DNA of 64,000 nucleotides from Aliiroseovarius sp. PrR006 (GTDB lineage Bacteria; Pseudomonadota; Alphaproteobacteria; Rhodobacterales; Rhodobacteraceae). Positions 54,927 through 64,000 of this stretch are shown here, piece after piece (position 1 is the first letter of the stretch; the number at the start of each line of letters is the position of its first letter). Location: contig NZ_JAAGOY010000004.1 of the NCBI RefSeq assembly GCF_010500215.1, positions 186,001-250,000 on the forward strand, in the 5' to 3' direction. Under the pieces are notes generated by a model that saw only the letters and a program-made list of their open reading frames with translations, was not told where the DNA came from and did not search any database. Both the position numbers and the translations under genes were made by a program.

Positions 54927-56257
54927 CCGATATTTACAGCCAGCAACGTGCCATGCGGGCCATGCGCGAAGCCGCCATGCAACGCGGCGTGATTGCCATT
55001 CTGGATATCGGCAGCGCCAAGGTCGGGTGCCTGGTCCTACGCTTTGACGGGCCAGAGCAGTTCCGCGACAGCGACGGGGTAGGGTCGTTGGCTGGGCAAA
55101 GTGCCTTTCGTGTGATCGGTGCCGCAACGACCCGCTCGCGCGGGGTACGTTTTGGCGAGATTGATGCCATGGCTGAGACCGAGCGCGCCATTCGCACCGC
55201 CGTGCAGGCAGCCCAGAAAATGGCCAACATTCGCGTTGATCACGTGATTGCCTGCTTCTCTGGCGCAAACCCGCGCAGCTATGGTCTGGATGGGGCGGTG
55301 GACGTCGATGGGCGCGCGGTAGCAGAAGACGACGTGGCCCGCGTGTTGGCCGCGTGTGACATGCCCGACATCGGTGACGGGCGCGAGGTGCTGCACGCGC
55401 AGCCGGTGAACTTCGCGCTGGATCACCGCTCGGGTCTTGGCGATCCGCGCGGGCAGATTGGTAACCGTTTGGCAGTGGACATGCATGTGCTGACGGTGGA
55501 TAGCGCCGTCATTCAGAACCTGCTTTACTGCATCAAGCGCTGCGATCTTGAGGTCGCGGGACTGGCAAGCTCGGCCTATGTGTCCGGTATTTCCGCGCTG
55601 GTCGAGGATGAACAAGAGCTGGGTGCCGCCTGTATTGATTTAGGTGGTGGTTCAACTGGCATCTCTATCTTCATGAAAAAGCACATGATTTATGCCGATA
55701 GCGTCCGTTTGGGTGGGGATCACGTAACCTCGGACATCTCAAAAGGGCTTCATGTGCCCCTGTCGACCGCCGAGCGGATCAAGTCCTTCTATGGCGGCGT
55801 CATCGCCACCGGAATGGATGATCGCGAGATGATCGAGATTGGCGGCGACACCGGCGATTGGGAGCACGACCGCCGCACCGTCAGCCGCGCTGAGTTGATT
55901 GGTATCATGCGTCCGCGCGTGGAAGAAATTCTTGAAGAGGTGCGGATGCGTCTTGATGCCGCCGGGTTTGATCATCTGCCCAGCCAGTCCATCGTTCTGA
56001 CGGGCGGCGGCAGCCAAATTCCGGGCCTGGACGGGCTCGCCCCGAAAATCCTTGGTCAGAATGTGCGTATCGGACGCCCGCTTCGGGTGCAGGGCCTACC
56101 TCAGGCAGCGACGGGGGCGGGGTTCGCCTCGGCCGTGGGGCTGTGCCTGTTTGCGGCCCATCCCCAGGACGAGTGGTGGGATTTTGAAATGCCAGCCGAG
56201 ACCTATCCGGCGCGCAGTTTCCGCCGGGCGTTCAAGTGGTTCAAGGACAATTGGTGA
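54923..56257 (+). CDS. ftsA: Cell division protein FtsA
   Basis: 444 residues, actin fold. ATP-site pieces are AILDIGSAKVGCLVL near 25, CIDLGGGSTGISIF near 240, and VLTGGGSQIPGLDGL near 360. The C-terminal amphipathic helix FRRAFKWFKDNW anchors it and FtsZ to the membrane. The alphaproteobacterial N-terminal extension of about 20 residues (YSQQRAMRAMRE) is present. Its start overlaps ftsQ. Confidence 0.96.
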   Translation: MTDIYSQQRAMRAMREAAMQRGVIAILDIGSAKVGCLVLRFDGPEQFRDSDGVGSLAGQSAFRVIGAATTRSRGVRFGEIDAMAETERAIRTAVQAAQKMANIRVDHVIACFSGANPRSYGLDGAVDVDGRAVAEDDVARVLAACDMPDIGDGREVLHAQPVNFALDHRSGLGDPRGQIGNRLAVDMHVLTVDSAVIQNLLYCIKRCDLEVAGLASSAYVSGISALVEDEQELGAACIDLGGGSTGISIFMKKHMIYADSVRLGGDHVTSDISKGLHVPLSTAERIKSFYGGVIATGMDDREMIEIGGDTGDWEHDRRTVSRAELIGIMRPRVEEILEEVRMRLDAAGFDHLPSQSIVLTGGGSQIPGLDGLAPKILGQNVRIGRPLRVQGLPQAATGAGFASAVGLCLFAAHPQDEWWDFEMPAETYPARSFRRAFKWFKDNW

Positions 56258-56487
56258 GACTCACGCCGCACCGCAATATGCTGTGTCTTCGGCGAAATCC
56301 TGCTTAAAACCTTCATATTTCCTCAATATTTTGCGGTGAAACACCTGTTTAGGGCGTGACGAACCATGCAGTTTTGAGGTAATATGGAAAAAAAGAGGCA
56401 GTCACCGGCGATTCAGTCGGGATAACAACATAGCAGCCGCCTTCGGGGCACATCGAAGCGGCACAGACCTATACAGGCGGAAAAATC
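56258..56487 (+). promoter_or_regulatory. Likely ftsZ promoter region
   Basis: 230 bases, richer in A+T than the genes. It holds the palindrome GTGAGACTCAC (56254-56264) and GATTC (56410-56414), both containing the GANTC site methylated by CcrM in alphaproteobacteria. GGCGGAAAAATC precedes the ATG. I did not find a sure -35/-10 pair. Confidence 0.45.
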
Positions 56488-58161
56488 ATGACTTTGAACC
56501 TTACCATGCCCGGTCAGGAAGAGTTGAAACCTCGTATCACGGTGTTTGGCGTAGGCGGTGCTGGTGGCAACGCCGTCAACAACATGATCGAGAAGGAACT
56601 CGAGGGCGTAGAATTTGTAGTCGCAAACACCGACGCGCAGGCGCTTCAGCACTCGCGCGCAGCGGACCGCATCCAGATGGGTGTGAAGGTCACCGAAGGC
56701 TTGGGCGCAGGTGCCCGTGCCACGGTGGGTGCCGCAGCGGCTGAAGAAAGCATTGAACAGATCGTAGACCATCTGGCGGGCGCACATATGTGCTTCATCA
56801 CCGCTGGTATGGGCGGCGGCACCGGCACCGGCGCAGCCCCGATCATCGCACAGGCCGCCCGTGAGCTGGGTGTGCTGACCGTAGGTGTTGTCACCAAGCC
56901 CTTCCAGTTCGAAGGCGCCAAGCGCATGAAGCAGGCGGAAGACGGTGTCGAAGCCCTGCAGAAAATGGTCGACACGCTGATCATCATTCCGAACCAGAAC
57001 CTGTTCCGTCTGGCGAACGAGAAGACGACCTTCACCGAGGCGTTCTCGATGGCAGATGACGTTCTGTATCAAGGTGTTAAGGGTGTAACGGACCTGATGG
57101 TTCGCCCCGGTCTGATCAACCTCGACTTTGCTGATGTTCGTGCCGTTATGGACGAGATGGGCAAAGCGATGATGGGCACCGGCGAAAGCACCGGCGAAGA
57201 TCGCGCGGTTCAAGCAGCCGAGAAAGCCATCGCCAACCCGCTTCTGGACGAAATTAGCCTGCGTGGCGCGAAGGGTGTGTTGATCAACATCACCGGCGGC
57301 TACGACCTGACCCTGTTCGAACTGGACGAAGCAGCCAACCGTATCCGCGAAGAAGTCGATCCCGAGGCCAACATCATCGTTGGTTCGACGCTGGATGACA
57401 GCCTTGAAGGTGGCATGCGCGTGTCCGTTGTGGCCACCGGCATTGATGCGTCGGAAGTTCCGCTGGACATCCCGGTCCCGCGTCGCTCGTTGGCACAACC
57501 GCTGCAGTCGCCGATCGAAGTCGAGCAGAAGATGGAAGCGGAAGCACCCGCTGCTGTTGCCGCTGCTGCTGAAATCGACGCCGCTCCGGTCCACGTAGAA
57601 GCGCCTGCGCCTGTAACCGAAGAGGTTGCTGAAGCCCCGGCTGAACCGTCGCTTTTTGGTGAAATGGAACAGTCGGTAGAAGCTGCTGCTCCGGTCGAAG
57701 CCGAGTATGAAAACAGCTTCCCGGCTGAAACCGCAGGTGGCGATGTGCCGCCGCCGGTCTATCAGCCGCGCGAGGAAGAAGCCGTGGATCCCCGCTTTGT
57801 AGAGGAACCTGCTGTGGCGCAGTTCGTGGCGCCCAAACCGGCCGCACCTGGCACCCCGTCGCCCGAAGCGATGGCCCGCCTGCAAGCAGCCGTGCAGAAC
57901 CAGCCGCGCGCAGGTCAGCCGGCGCAGCCGGCAGCTCCTGCACCCGCGCCGCAGGTCGGAACTGCTGCACCGCAGGAAAAAGCCCGCTTTGGCATCAACT
58001 CGCTGATCAACCGCATGACTGGTTCGGGTTCTGCTGATGGCACGGCCCGCTCGCAGCCTCCGGTGCAAAGCGAACAGCCTGTACAGCATCAAGCAACTGC
58101 TGCTGACCCTGAGCAAGACAAGGTGGAAATCCCTGCGTTCCTGCGCCGCCAGGCCAACTGA
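56488..58161 (+). CDS. ftsZ: Cell division protein FtsZ
   Basis: 557 residues, tubulin-like GTPase. The GTP loop GGGTGTG is at 109-115 and the T7 loop [11 protein letters not shown] near 208-218. After the core (to about 325) comes a long linker of about 215 residues rich in Ala, Pro and Glu, then the C-terminal peptide [12 protein letters not shown] that binds FtsA and other partners. FtsZ forms the division ring. The long linker is typical of alphaproteobacteria. A terminator follows directly. Confidence 0.97.
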   Translation: MTLNLTMPGQEELKPRITVFGVGGAGGNAVNNMIEKELEGVEFVVANTDAQALQHSRAADRIQMGVKVTEGLGAGARATVGAAAAEESIEQIVDHLAGAHMCFITAGMGGGTGTGAAPIIAQAARELGVLTVGVVTKPFQFEGAKRMKQAEDGVEALQKMVDTLIIIPNQNLFRLANEKTTFTEAFSMADDVLYQGVKGVTDLMVRPGLINLDFADVRAVMDEMGKAMMGTGESTGEDRAVQAAEKAIANPLLDEISLRGAKGVLINITGGYDLTLFELDEAANRIREEVDPEANIIVGSTLDDSLEGGMRVSVVATGIDASEVPLDIPVPRRSLAQPLQSPIEVEQKMEAEAPAAVAAAAEIDAAPVHVEAPAPVTEEVAEAPAEPSLFGEMEQSVEAAAPVEAEYENSFPAETAGGDVPPPVYQPREEEAVDPRFVEEPAVAQFVAPKPAAPGTPSPEAMARLQAAVQNQPRAGQPAQPAAPAPAPQVGTAAPQEKARFGINSLINRMTGSGSADGTARSQPPVQSEQPVQHQATAADPEQDKVEIPAFLRRQAN

Positions 58162-58186
58162 ACCGGTTCACACCTCTGAGAAATCA

Positions 58187-58218
58187 AACCGCTGCGCAGA
58201 GATGCGCGGCGGTTTTTT
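58187..58218 (+). terminator. Intrinsic terminator of ftsZ
   Basis: AACCGCTGCGC (58187-58197) pairs with GCGCGGCGGTT (58204-58214), one T-G wobble, loop AGAGAT, followed by four more T. It lies 26 bases past the ftsZ stop. Confidence 0.92.
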
Positions 58219-58637
58219 CGTGTTCAAGGGGGCGAGTCGCCTCGGATCGGGCGGTCTGTTAACTTTCGTGTATGGTTCATTTGCGAAATACCGCCGGAAT
58301 TGGAGGGATGGCTGTTGGCATTGCGTGGAAACTCATGGCTCTTGAAAGGATATACAAAACAATGGGTTATGCGCATGGAATTTGGGATGCGCGGATTTTC
58401 GCGCAGGTTACAGGTCATGTTACAATCGGTTACAGAGGTTTGAATTGTTAATAACCTTTGGGGGGATTACCCACTGTGCCACCAGTCACAGATGATTGGT
58501 GCGCACTTATTCAAGGGCGAAATCACGCAAAACCATAGTTGTGATTTTCGAACTGCCCCACATGCGCAAGTATTTCCGCGGAACCACCAACAGGGTAGGT
58601 CTCCGCATTCGAACCGAGGCTAAGAAAGAGGCGTCAC
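58219..58637 (+). promoter_or_regulatory. Long lpxC upstream region with phased direct repeats
   Basis: 419 bases without a gene between the ftsZ terminator and lpxC. GTTACA occurs three times in the same direction at 58407, 58419 and 58429 (two of them as GGTTACAG), spaced by 12 and 10 bases, about one helical turn each. An A+T-rich stretch with TTGAATTGTTAATAACC follows directly. This fits an activator or repressor site followed by a promoter. No small gene was recognised. Confidence 0.45.
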
Positions 58638-59558
58638 GTGCAAACCACTGTAGCCAGCACAGTCAGTTTCAACGGCACTGGACTTCATTCCGGACGCCCG
58701 GTTCGCATGAAGGTGCAACCTGCCTCAGCTGAATATGGCATCTGGTTCAAACGCACTGACGTCGAAGATCGCGACAACCTGATTTCGGTTCATTGGGCCT
58801 CGGGTGTGCCGTCGCCGCTCTGCACGGTGATCCGCAACGAGGCGGGCGTTGAAGTCCGCACCATCGAACACATCATGGCAGCCCTTGCAGGCTGTGGTAT
58901 CCACAATGCCCTGATCGAGATTGACGGCTCCGAAGTGCCCATTATGGACGGTAGCTCGGCCCGGTTCGTGGATGGGCTGATCAAAGCCGGACAGCGCGAA
59001 CTGGCTGCGCCGGTGCGCGTGATCGAAGTGCTGAAGCCCGTAGAATACCGCGATGGCGATGCGTGGGCGCGTTTGGAGCCGTCGGATGGGTTCCAGATCG
59101 ATTTCCATATTTCGTTTCCCGACGCCGCCATCGGCACGCAAGAGATGAGCTTGGACATGTCCAACGGCAATTTCGTGCGCGAGCTATCGGATTGCCGTAC
59201 CTTCTGCCGACAGGCGGATGTAGAGGCAATGCATAAAGCAGGGCTGGCGCTTGGCGGCACCTATGAAAACGCAGTCGTCGTCGATGGCAATCAGGTTCTG
59301 TCGCCCGGCGGTCTGCGCCGCGCGGACGAAGCTGTACGTCACAAGATGCTGGATGCCTTGGGTGATCTGGCCCTTGCTGGTGCTCCGCTGCGGGCCCGTT
59401 ACATCGGTCACCGCGCGGGTCACGCCATGACCAATAAGCTTCTGCGTACCCTGTTCGACACCCCCGGCGCATGGCGTCTGGTAGAATGCGATGGCCAAGA
59501 TGCGCGCAAGCTACCCGGTGTGGGCGTGTGCCGTTCCGACCTGCCGATGACGGCCTGA
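58638..59558 (+). CDS. lpxC: UDP-3-O-acyl-N-acetylglucosamine deacetylase
   Basis: 306 residues from a GTG with AGAGG upstream. LpxC is the zinc enzyme that commits to lipid A synthesis. Motifs are GTGLHSGRPVRM, the first zinc histidine in TIEHIMAAL, the HKMLDALGDLAL pair of ligands (His and Asp), and the catalytic histidine in GHRAGHAMTNKLL. The protein makes lipid A in the cytoplasm and is subject to proteolytic control in other bacteria. Confidence 0.97.
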   Translation: MQTTVASTVSFNGTGLHSGRPVRMKVQPASAEYGIWFKRTDVEDRDNLISVHWASGVPSPLCTVIRNEAGVEVRTIEHIMAALAGCGIHNALIEIDGSEVPIMDGSSARFVDGLIKAGQRELAAPVRVIEVLKPVEYRDGDAWARLEPSDGFQIDFHISFPDAAIGTQEMSLDMSNGNFVRELSDCRTFCRQADVEAMHKAGLALGGTYENAVVVDGNQVLSPGGLRRADEAVRHKMLDALGDLALAGAPLRARYIGHRAGHAMTNKLLRTLFDTPGAWRLVECDGQDARKLPGVGVCRSDLPMTA

Positions 59559-59767
59559 TCGGACCACTCGGTGACTGCACGATCCTGCGAAGCCTGCGGT
59601 GCTGATCATGGAGCACCGGCGAAACGTCGTCGCTTTCGGATAAACTCTTCCAACATCGCTGAATTTTGCTGTGCAAACCATTTTGCCTTGAAAATTTCTG
59701 TGCTAGGACTCGCTGGAAGATGTCGGAATTATTCTATCGGCAGAAAACAGTTGGGGTAGCACCGGTT

Positions 59768-60688
59768 ATGATCCGCGTGAAATTGGGCAAATCCGTTAGT
59801 ATTGCACTGGTATCCGGCTTGGTTTTGACAGGCTGCGGCGGTGGCTCGGGAAGCTTGGGATTCGGAAGTCTGGGCGGAAGCTCGGGATTCGGGGGCGACG
59901 GCACCGGGGGCGGTATCTTTGGCTCTCGCGTTGAAAAACGCCCGATTGATCAATGGAGCGCAGAAGAAATCTTCAAGCGCGGCGAATATGATCTTGAGCG
60001 TGGCGATCCTGACGACGCAGCCAAATGGTTTGGCGAGGTTGAGCGTCTTTACCCTTATTCCGAGTGGGCCAAGCGCGCGCTGATTATGCAGGCGTTCTCG
60101 CACCACAAAGACAAAGAATACGAGTTGGCCCGCTCTACGGCGCAGCGCTATATCGACACCTATCCGGGTGACGAAGATGCGGCTTATGCGCAGTATATTC
60201 TGGCGATCAGCTATTACGACCAGATCGATTTGATCGGGCGCGATCAGGGCCTGACCTATCAGGCGCTTCAGGCCTTGCGCACCGTGATCGAGCGGTACCC
60301 CGACACTGAATACGCCAAGTCCGCGATCCTGAAATTTGACCTGGCCTTTGACCATCTGGCGGCCAAGGAAATGGAAATTGGGCGCTACTATCTGAAACGC
60401 AAGCACTATTCAGCCTCGATCAACCGGTTCCGCGTCGTGGTCGAGCAGTTCCAGACCACCACCCATGTGGCTGAAGCCCTGCATCGTCTGGTCGAAGCGT
60501 ACCTGTCGCTGGGTCTTGAAAGTGAAGCCCAAACCGCAGCTGCGATTCTGGGGCATAACTTTCAGTCGACCGATTGGTATGAAGACAGCTATCGCCTGTT
60601 GACCAGTCGCGGGTTGAAGCCTGAAGCTAAGGGCAACAGCTGGCTGCGCCAGGTGCATCGTCAGATGATCAAGGGCGAATGGCTCTGA
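59768..60688 (+). CDS. bamD: Outer membrane assembly lipoprotein BamD
   Basis: 306 residues. A signal peptide ends in the lipobox VLTGC (cysteine 23); a glycine-serine linker follows (24-55), then five TPR-like repeats (YPYSEWAKRALIMQAFSHHKDKEYELA, in part, and YPGDEDAAYAQY). BamD is the essential partner of BamA in inserting beta-barrels. The ATG at 59768 gives a normal signal peptide, while the longer frame does not. It is 209 bases after lpxC; that gap has no gene I can support. Confidence 0.95.
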   Translation: MIRVKLGKSVSIALVSGLVLTGCGGGSGSLGFGSLGGSSGFGGDGTGGGIFGSRVEKRPIDQWSAEEIFKRGEYDLERGDPDDAAKWFGEVERLYPYSEWAKRALIMQAFSHHKDKEYELARSTAQRYIDTYPGDEDAAYAQYILAISYYDQIDLIGRDQGLTYQALQALRTVIERYPDTEYAKSAILKFDLAFDHLAAKEMEIGRYYLKRKHYSASINRFRVVVEQFQTTTHVAEALHRLVEAYLSLGLESEAQTAAAILGHNFQSTDWYEDSYRLLTSRGLKPEAKGNSWLRQVHRQMIKGEWL

Positions 60689-60748
60689 TCGGGCGGGGCC
60701 ACATGGCCCGCCTGACGGTTTTCGGGCCAAGCGCTGACGGGGCTTAGG

Positions 60749-62401
60749 ATGCTACGGTCTCTGGACATTCGGGATATGCTGATCATCGACCGGTTGGAGC
60801 TTGAGTTCCAGCCGGGTTTGAACGTGCTGACCGGTGAAACCGGCGCGGGTAAATCCATCCTTCTGGACAGTCTGGGTTTCGTGCTGGGCTGGCGTGGCCG
60901 CGCAGATTTGGTGCGCGCGGGTGCCGATCAGGGCGAGGTTGTTGCTGCCTTTGATCTGCCTGATGCACACCCAGCGCGCTCGGTATTGGACGAAGCCGGG
61001 ATCCCCGTAGAAGACGAGCTTGTGCTGCGCCGGGTCAACCGCTCGGACGGGCGCAAGACCGCGTGGGTCAACGACCGCCGCGCCAGTGGCGAGGTGCTGC
61101 GCGCCTTGTCAGATACGCTTGTGGAGCTGCACGGACAACAGGATGACAAGGGGCTTCTGAACCCGCGTGTCCACCGACAGCTTCTGGACGAGTTTGCGGG
61201 GCTTGGCAGTTCTGTCGACGCGGTGAGAACCGCGTGGCGGGCCGTCGCGCAAGCGTCCAAATCGCTGGACGAGGCGCGGGCACGGATTGAGGCCGCGAAG
61301 GCCGAAGAAGAGTTCCTGCGTCATACAGTGGACGAGTTGGACAGCCTGGACCCGCAACCCGGAGAAGACGCCGAATTGGACGCCCGCCGCCGACTGATGC
61401 AAGGGGCCGAGCGGATCGGAGAAGACATCTCGCGCGCCCATCAGGCGCTTGGCGTGGGCGAGGGGGCAGAAGCGCGTCTGGGCGATGCGCTGCGCTGGCT
61501 GGAAGGGGCAGCTGATCAGGCGGGGGACACGCTAGATGCTCCAATAGCCGCCTTGGGCCGCGCGCTGGATGAGTTGGGCGAGGCCGTGTCGGGCGTGGAA
61601 GCCGCGATGGACAGCCTGTCCTTCAACCCGCACGAGCTGGAGCAGGTGGAAGAGCGCCTGTTTGCCATTCGCGCGATGGCCCGCAAACACCACACCACAC
61701 CAGACGAGCTGGGTGTGTTTGCCGAAGACCTGCGCGGACGACTGGCCGCTTTGGACGCTGGCGCAGATGAAATCGCGGGGCTGGACGCCGCGCTGACCGA
61801 CGCCCGTGCACAGTACAACCACGCTGCGCAGACGCTGTCCAAAGCGCGACAAGATGCGGCAACCCGGCTGGATCAGGCGATGGGGGCGGAACTTGCACCG
61901 CTTAAAATGGAACGCGCTGTTTTCACGACGGACATCACACCGGCAGAACCCGGCCCGGATGGTGTGGATGCGGTCACATTCACCGTAGCCACCAACCCCG
62001 GCGCGCCCTCTGGGCCTTTGAACAAGATCGCCTCGGGCGGTGAACTCAGCCGCTTCCTGTTGGCCCTGAAGGTCTGCCTAACGCGCGACGCCACGGGCCT
62101 GACCATGATCTTTGACGAGATCGACCGTGGCGTCGGTGGCGCCACCGCCGATGCCGTCGGGCGACGTTTGGCCGATCTTGCCGCCGCCGGGCAGGTTCTG
62201 GTCGTGACCCACAGCCCGCAAGTGGCCGCGCTTGGCGGGCATCATTGGCGGGTCAGCAAGGCGGTGACGGATGGAATGACGCTGTCTACCGTGTCGCCCT
62301 TGTCGTCCGATCAGCGTGTGGACGAGATCGCTCGCATGATCTCGGGCGATACGATCACCGATGCCGCAAAGGCTGCTGCGAAAGAGCTATTGGCGGGCTG
62401 A
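60749..62401 (+). CDS. recN: DNA repair protein RecN
   Basis: 550 residues, SMC-like ATPase. Walker A GETGAGKS is at 29-36, two coiled-coil arms occupy about 150-360, and the signature SGGELSRFLLALK with Walker B TMIFDEIDRGVGG near 450 closes the head. RecN acts early in double-strand break repair. Its stop is 2 bases from that of the convergent GlcD-like gene. Confidence 0.96.
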   Translation: MLRSLDIRDMLIIDRLELEFQPGLNVLTGETGAGKSILLDSLGFVLGWRGRADLVRAGADQGEVVAAFDLPDAHPARSVLDEAGIPVEDELVLRRVNRSDGRKTAWVNDRRASGEVLRALSDTLVELHGQQDDKGLLNPRVHRQLLDEFAGLGSSVDAVRTAWRAVAQASKSLDEARARIEAAKAEEEFLRHTVDELDSLDPQPGEDAELDARRRLMQGAERIGEDISRAHQALGVGEGAEARLGDALRWLEGAADQAGDTLDAPIAALGRALDELGEAVSGVEAAMDSLSFNPHELEQVEERLFAIRAMARKHHTTPDELGVFAEDLRGRLAALDAGADEIAGLDAALTDARAQYNHAAQTLSKARQDAATRLDQAMGAELAPLKMERAVFTTDITPAEPGPDGVDAVTFTVATNPGAPSGPLNKIASGGELSRFLLALKVCLTRDATGLTMIFDEIDRGVGGATADAVGRRLADLAAAGQVLVVTHSPQVAALGGHHWRVSKAVTDGMTLSTVSPLSSDQRVDEIARMISGDTITDAAKAAAKELLAG

Positions 62402-62403
62402 CC

Positions 62404-63780
62404 CTAGTTGCGCGGCGGAACCAGCTTGCCGGGGTTCAGGATATTCTTGGGATCAAGCGCGGTTTTGATGTCGCCCATCAACGCCCAGCCATCCCCATGT
62501 TCCTCTTCCATCAGGTGCAGCTTACCCATACCCACGCCGTGTTCCCCGGTGATGGTGCCCTCGTAACCCAACGCCCGACGGCTCATCCGTTCGGCAAGCG
62601 CCTTGGCCTCGGCCATCTCAGACGGGCTGTCCGGGTCGATCAATAGAATGGCGTGAAAGTTGCCGTCGCCCACATGGCCCAGAATGGGGCCAGGGATCGA
62701 GGATGCCTCGATATCTGCGCGGGTTTCCTCGACCGCTTGCGCCAGCTTTGAAATCGGCACGCAGATATCGGTAACCAAGGCCCGCGCACCGGGACGCAGG
62801 CTTTGCACCGCGTAGAAGGCGTGGTGCCGGATTTTCCACAGCGCATTGCGATCCTCGGTCTTGGTCGCGTGCTCATAGCCTGTCGCGCCAAAATCGCGTG
62901 CGATCTCGCGGAAGATCTCGCTGTCTTCGGTCACGGTGTTGGTGCTGCCGTGAAACTCCACCAGCAGATGCGGGCATTCGTCCATTTCGGTCCCGGCATA
63001 TTGGTTGAACGCCCCGGCGGTGGCCTCGTCCACGAACTCGATCCGCGCCACGGCAAGCCCCATCTGGATCACCTGCTGCACCGCGCCCACGGCCGAGGCC
63101 ATGTTGGGAAAGGGGCAGATCCCCGCGCGGATTTCCTCGGGCTGGCCATGCAGGCGCAAGGTCAGCTCGGTGATGATCCCAAGGGTGCCCTCGGACCCCA
63201 GAAACAGCGCGGTCAGATCATAGCCAGACGCGGATTTTGCCGCGCGCGAGCCCGTTCGGATCACCCGCCCATCGGCCAGCACCACCGTCAGTCCCAACAC
63301 GTTCTGGCGCATGGATCCATATCGTACCGTCGTGGTGCCAGACGCCCGAGTAGCCGCCATGCCGCCAAGCGAGGCGTTTGCGCCTGGATCGACCGGGAAG
63401 AACACGCCGAGCGTGCGCAATTCATGGTTAAGCTCTTCGCGGGTCAACCCCGGCTGAACCACCGCAATCATGTCGCCCGGGTCTTGCGACAGCACCCGGT
63501 TCATCCGCGCCATGTCCAGACAGACGCCGCCCTTGGCCGCGCTCGTATGCCCCTCCAAGGACGTTCCCGCGCCAAAGGGAATGACCGGGACGCCAGCGGC
63601 CCGGCAGACCTGCAGGATCTGGCTGACTTCATTGGTGTTCTCAGGCCAGACCACAATATCCGGCGGGGCAGGGCGAAAATGAGTCTCTGACCCCCCATGT
63701 TGATCCAGAACAGGCTTGGAGCGGCTGATACGATCGCCTAGAAATGACGAAAGCTCGGTGAACGCGGTGTCGATGGCCAT
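62404..63780 (-). CDS. FAD-binding oxidase, GlcD/D-lactate dehydrogenase-like
   Basis: 458 residues: a PCMH-type FAD domain (1-220; VIPFGAGTSLEGHTSA and GGMAATRASGTTTVRYG) and an FAD-oxidase C-terminal domain ending EHGVGMGKLHLMEEEHG. It fits soluble glycolate oxidase subunit GlcD or D-lactate/D-2-hydroxyacid dehydrogenases. It acts alone here: no glcE or glcF gene is next to it, so a D-lactate type (single-subunit) is as likely as glycolate. glcB is in the window but 32 kb away. Confidence 0.9.
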   Translation of the reverse strand: MAIDTAFTELSSFLGDRISRSKPVLDQHGGSETHFRPAPPDIVVWPENTNEVSQILQVCRAAGVPVIPFGAGTSLEGHTSAAKGGVCLDMARMNRVLSQDPGDMIAVVQPGLTREELNHELRTLGVFFPVDPGANASLGGMAATRASGTTTVRYGSMRQNVLGLTVVLADGRVIRTGSRAAKSASGYDLTALFLGSEGTLGIITELTLRLHGQPEEIRAGICPFPNMASAVGAVQQVIQMGLAVARIEFVDEATAGAFNQYAGTEMDECPHLLVEFHGSTNTVTEDSEIFREIARDFGATGYEHATKTEDRNALWKIRHHAFYAVQSLRPGARALVTDICVPISKLAQAVEETRADIEASSIPGPILGHVGDGNFHAILLIDPDSPSEMAEAKALAERMSRRALGYEGTITGEHGVGMGKLHLMEEEHGDGWALMGDIKTALDPKNILNPGKLVPPRN

Positions 63781-63811
63781 CCCATCCTCCCCTGAGAAAC
63801 CGGAACAACTT

Positions 63812-64000
63812 ATGGTAAATGAAGGACCATTGGAAGGGTTCTACACGCGCAGCGCAATGATAAAACAGATAAAATTCATATTGGGTGAGCGCATCCAAGG
63901 TCTCAGCGCCAAAATGCACGACGCCTGGCGTGTGTTGGTTGAAAAGGGACCAAGCCAGGTGCAGTTCTGGCTGATTGCGCTGATCATCGGCGTGGCCTCT
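63812..64000 (+). CDS. CLC family chloride channel or antiporter, N-terminal fragment
   Basis: The last 63 codons of the window form an open frame starting ATG at 63812 (another ATG at 63857). After a polar N-terminal stretch comes VEKGPSQVQFWLIALIIGVAS, in part, where the first membrane helix begins; this QFWxIAxxIG pattern with a short polar lead resembles CLC-type proteins that I recall in related genomes. The rest lies outside the window, so the call is tentative. Confidence 0.5.
   Translation, partial: MVNEGPLEGFYTRSAMIKQIKFILGERIQGLSAKMHDAWRVLVEKGPSQVQFWLIALIIGVAS

Noticed and set aside
57374-57970. Ala/Pro-rich repeats in the FtsZ linker as a tandem repeat or recombination site
   Set aside because: The bias follows from low-complexity coding of the linker, which is usual for alphaproteobacterial FtsZ; no exact unit repeats in tandem.
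56413-58116. 567-codon frame opposite ftsZ
   Set aside because: Antisense shadow of ftsZ; Arg, Cys and His rich with no signature.
59571-59759. 62-codon frame with CEACGADHG ahead of bamD
   Set aside because: The GTG start lacks a ribosome binding site, the sequence becomes composition-like after 20 residues, and the frame overlaps the likely bamD leader.
1-64000. CRISPR array, prophage, insertion sequence, tRNA or rRNA
   Set aside because: No regularly spaced repeats, transposase, integrase or phage gene, and no cloverleaf or rRNA core sequence was recognised by reading either strand.

Overview
The window looks like a chromosomal segment of a marine-type Rhodobacteraceae (Roseobacter group) alphaproteobacterium. 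This rests on moderately high G+C, clear Shine-Dalgarno sites, the aerobic cobaltochelatase genes cobS and cobT beside a J-domain gene and bolA, DUF2484 genes between murC and murB, pntA as one full-length chain, and protein sequences typical of that family. No rRNA, tRNA, CRISPR array, insertion sequence or prophage was recognised. Nearly all genes are intact housekeeping genes; two are cut by the window edges (pdhA at the left, a CLC-type channel at the right).

Layout. 1-3.5 kb: start of pdhA, ftsB, class I fructose-bisphosphate aldolase, a small two-gene unit (a 41-residue ORF coupled to hemP) behind a palindromic operator, and pgk. 3.6-5.8 kb: two overlapping cyclophilin genes, one cytosolic and one membrane anchored, then a DUF3179 protein. 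5.8-12.8 kb, minus strand: a divergent ProC, trpE, a PpiD-type foldase, an aminotransferase and tyrS. 12.8-16.2 kb: anmK, DUF427, an M24 aminopeptidase. 16.3-20.5 kb: cobT, cobS, an unusual J-domain protein, bolA. 20.5-24.3 kb: DUF4177, a TrhP-like U32 protein with an extra C-terminal cysteine cluster, gatB. 24.6-33.3 kb: an SLT-like secreted protein, pepN, glcB with a GlcG-like gene, a fasciclin protein, an XRE-cupin regulator with a PuuD-like amidotransferase, and a cytochrome c. 33.4-38.5 kb: an aminotransferase, a DsbA-like protein, an AmiC-type amidase, glutamate dehydrogenase. 38.9-43.7 kb: pirin, a structured intergenic region, a methyltransferase-like membrane protein, pntAB. 43.7-46.3 kb: a His-tailed MFS exporter with an RcnR/DmeR-type repressor, and an EamA transporter. 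46.5-62.4 kb: the distal half of the division and cell wall (dcw) cluster, ftsW-murG-murC-[APC permease, two DUF2484]-murB-ddl-ftsQ-ftsA-ftsZ-lpxC-bamD-recN. 62.4-64 kb: a GlcD-like flavoprotein and the start of a CLC channel.

How the genes work together. The dcw block carries out lipid II synthesis and export (MurG, MurC, MurB, Ddl, FtsW) and builds the division ring (FtsQ, FtsA, FtsZ), followed by outer-membrane assembly (LpxC, BamD). AmiC, AnmK and FtsB elsewhere in the window serve the same envelope and division programme. CobS and CobT are two of the three cobaltochelatase subunits; CobN is not here. GlcB, the GlcG-like protein and the GlcD-like oxidase fit glyoxylate and glycolate use.

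I found no clearly new multi-gene system. The least explained signals are non-coding: a chain of mutually exclusive hairpins ending in a terminator 10 bases before the methyltransferase-like ORF (39.8-40.0 kb), a hairpin that takes in the ribosome binding site of the DUF3179 gene, a palindrome overlapping the hemP promoter, phased direct repeats upstream of lpxC, and two copies of a dispersed intergenic repeat. Among proteins, the His-tailed MFS exporter with its G-tract operator and the cysteine-tailed U32 protein stand out.
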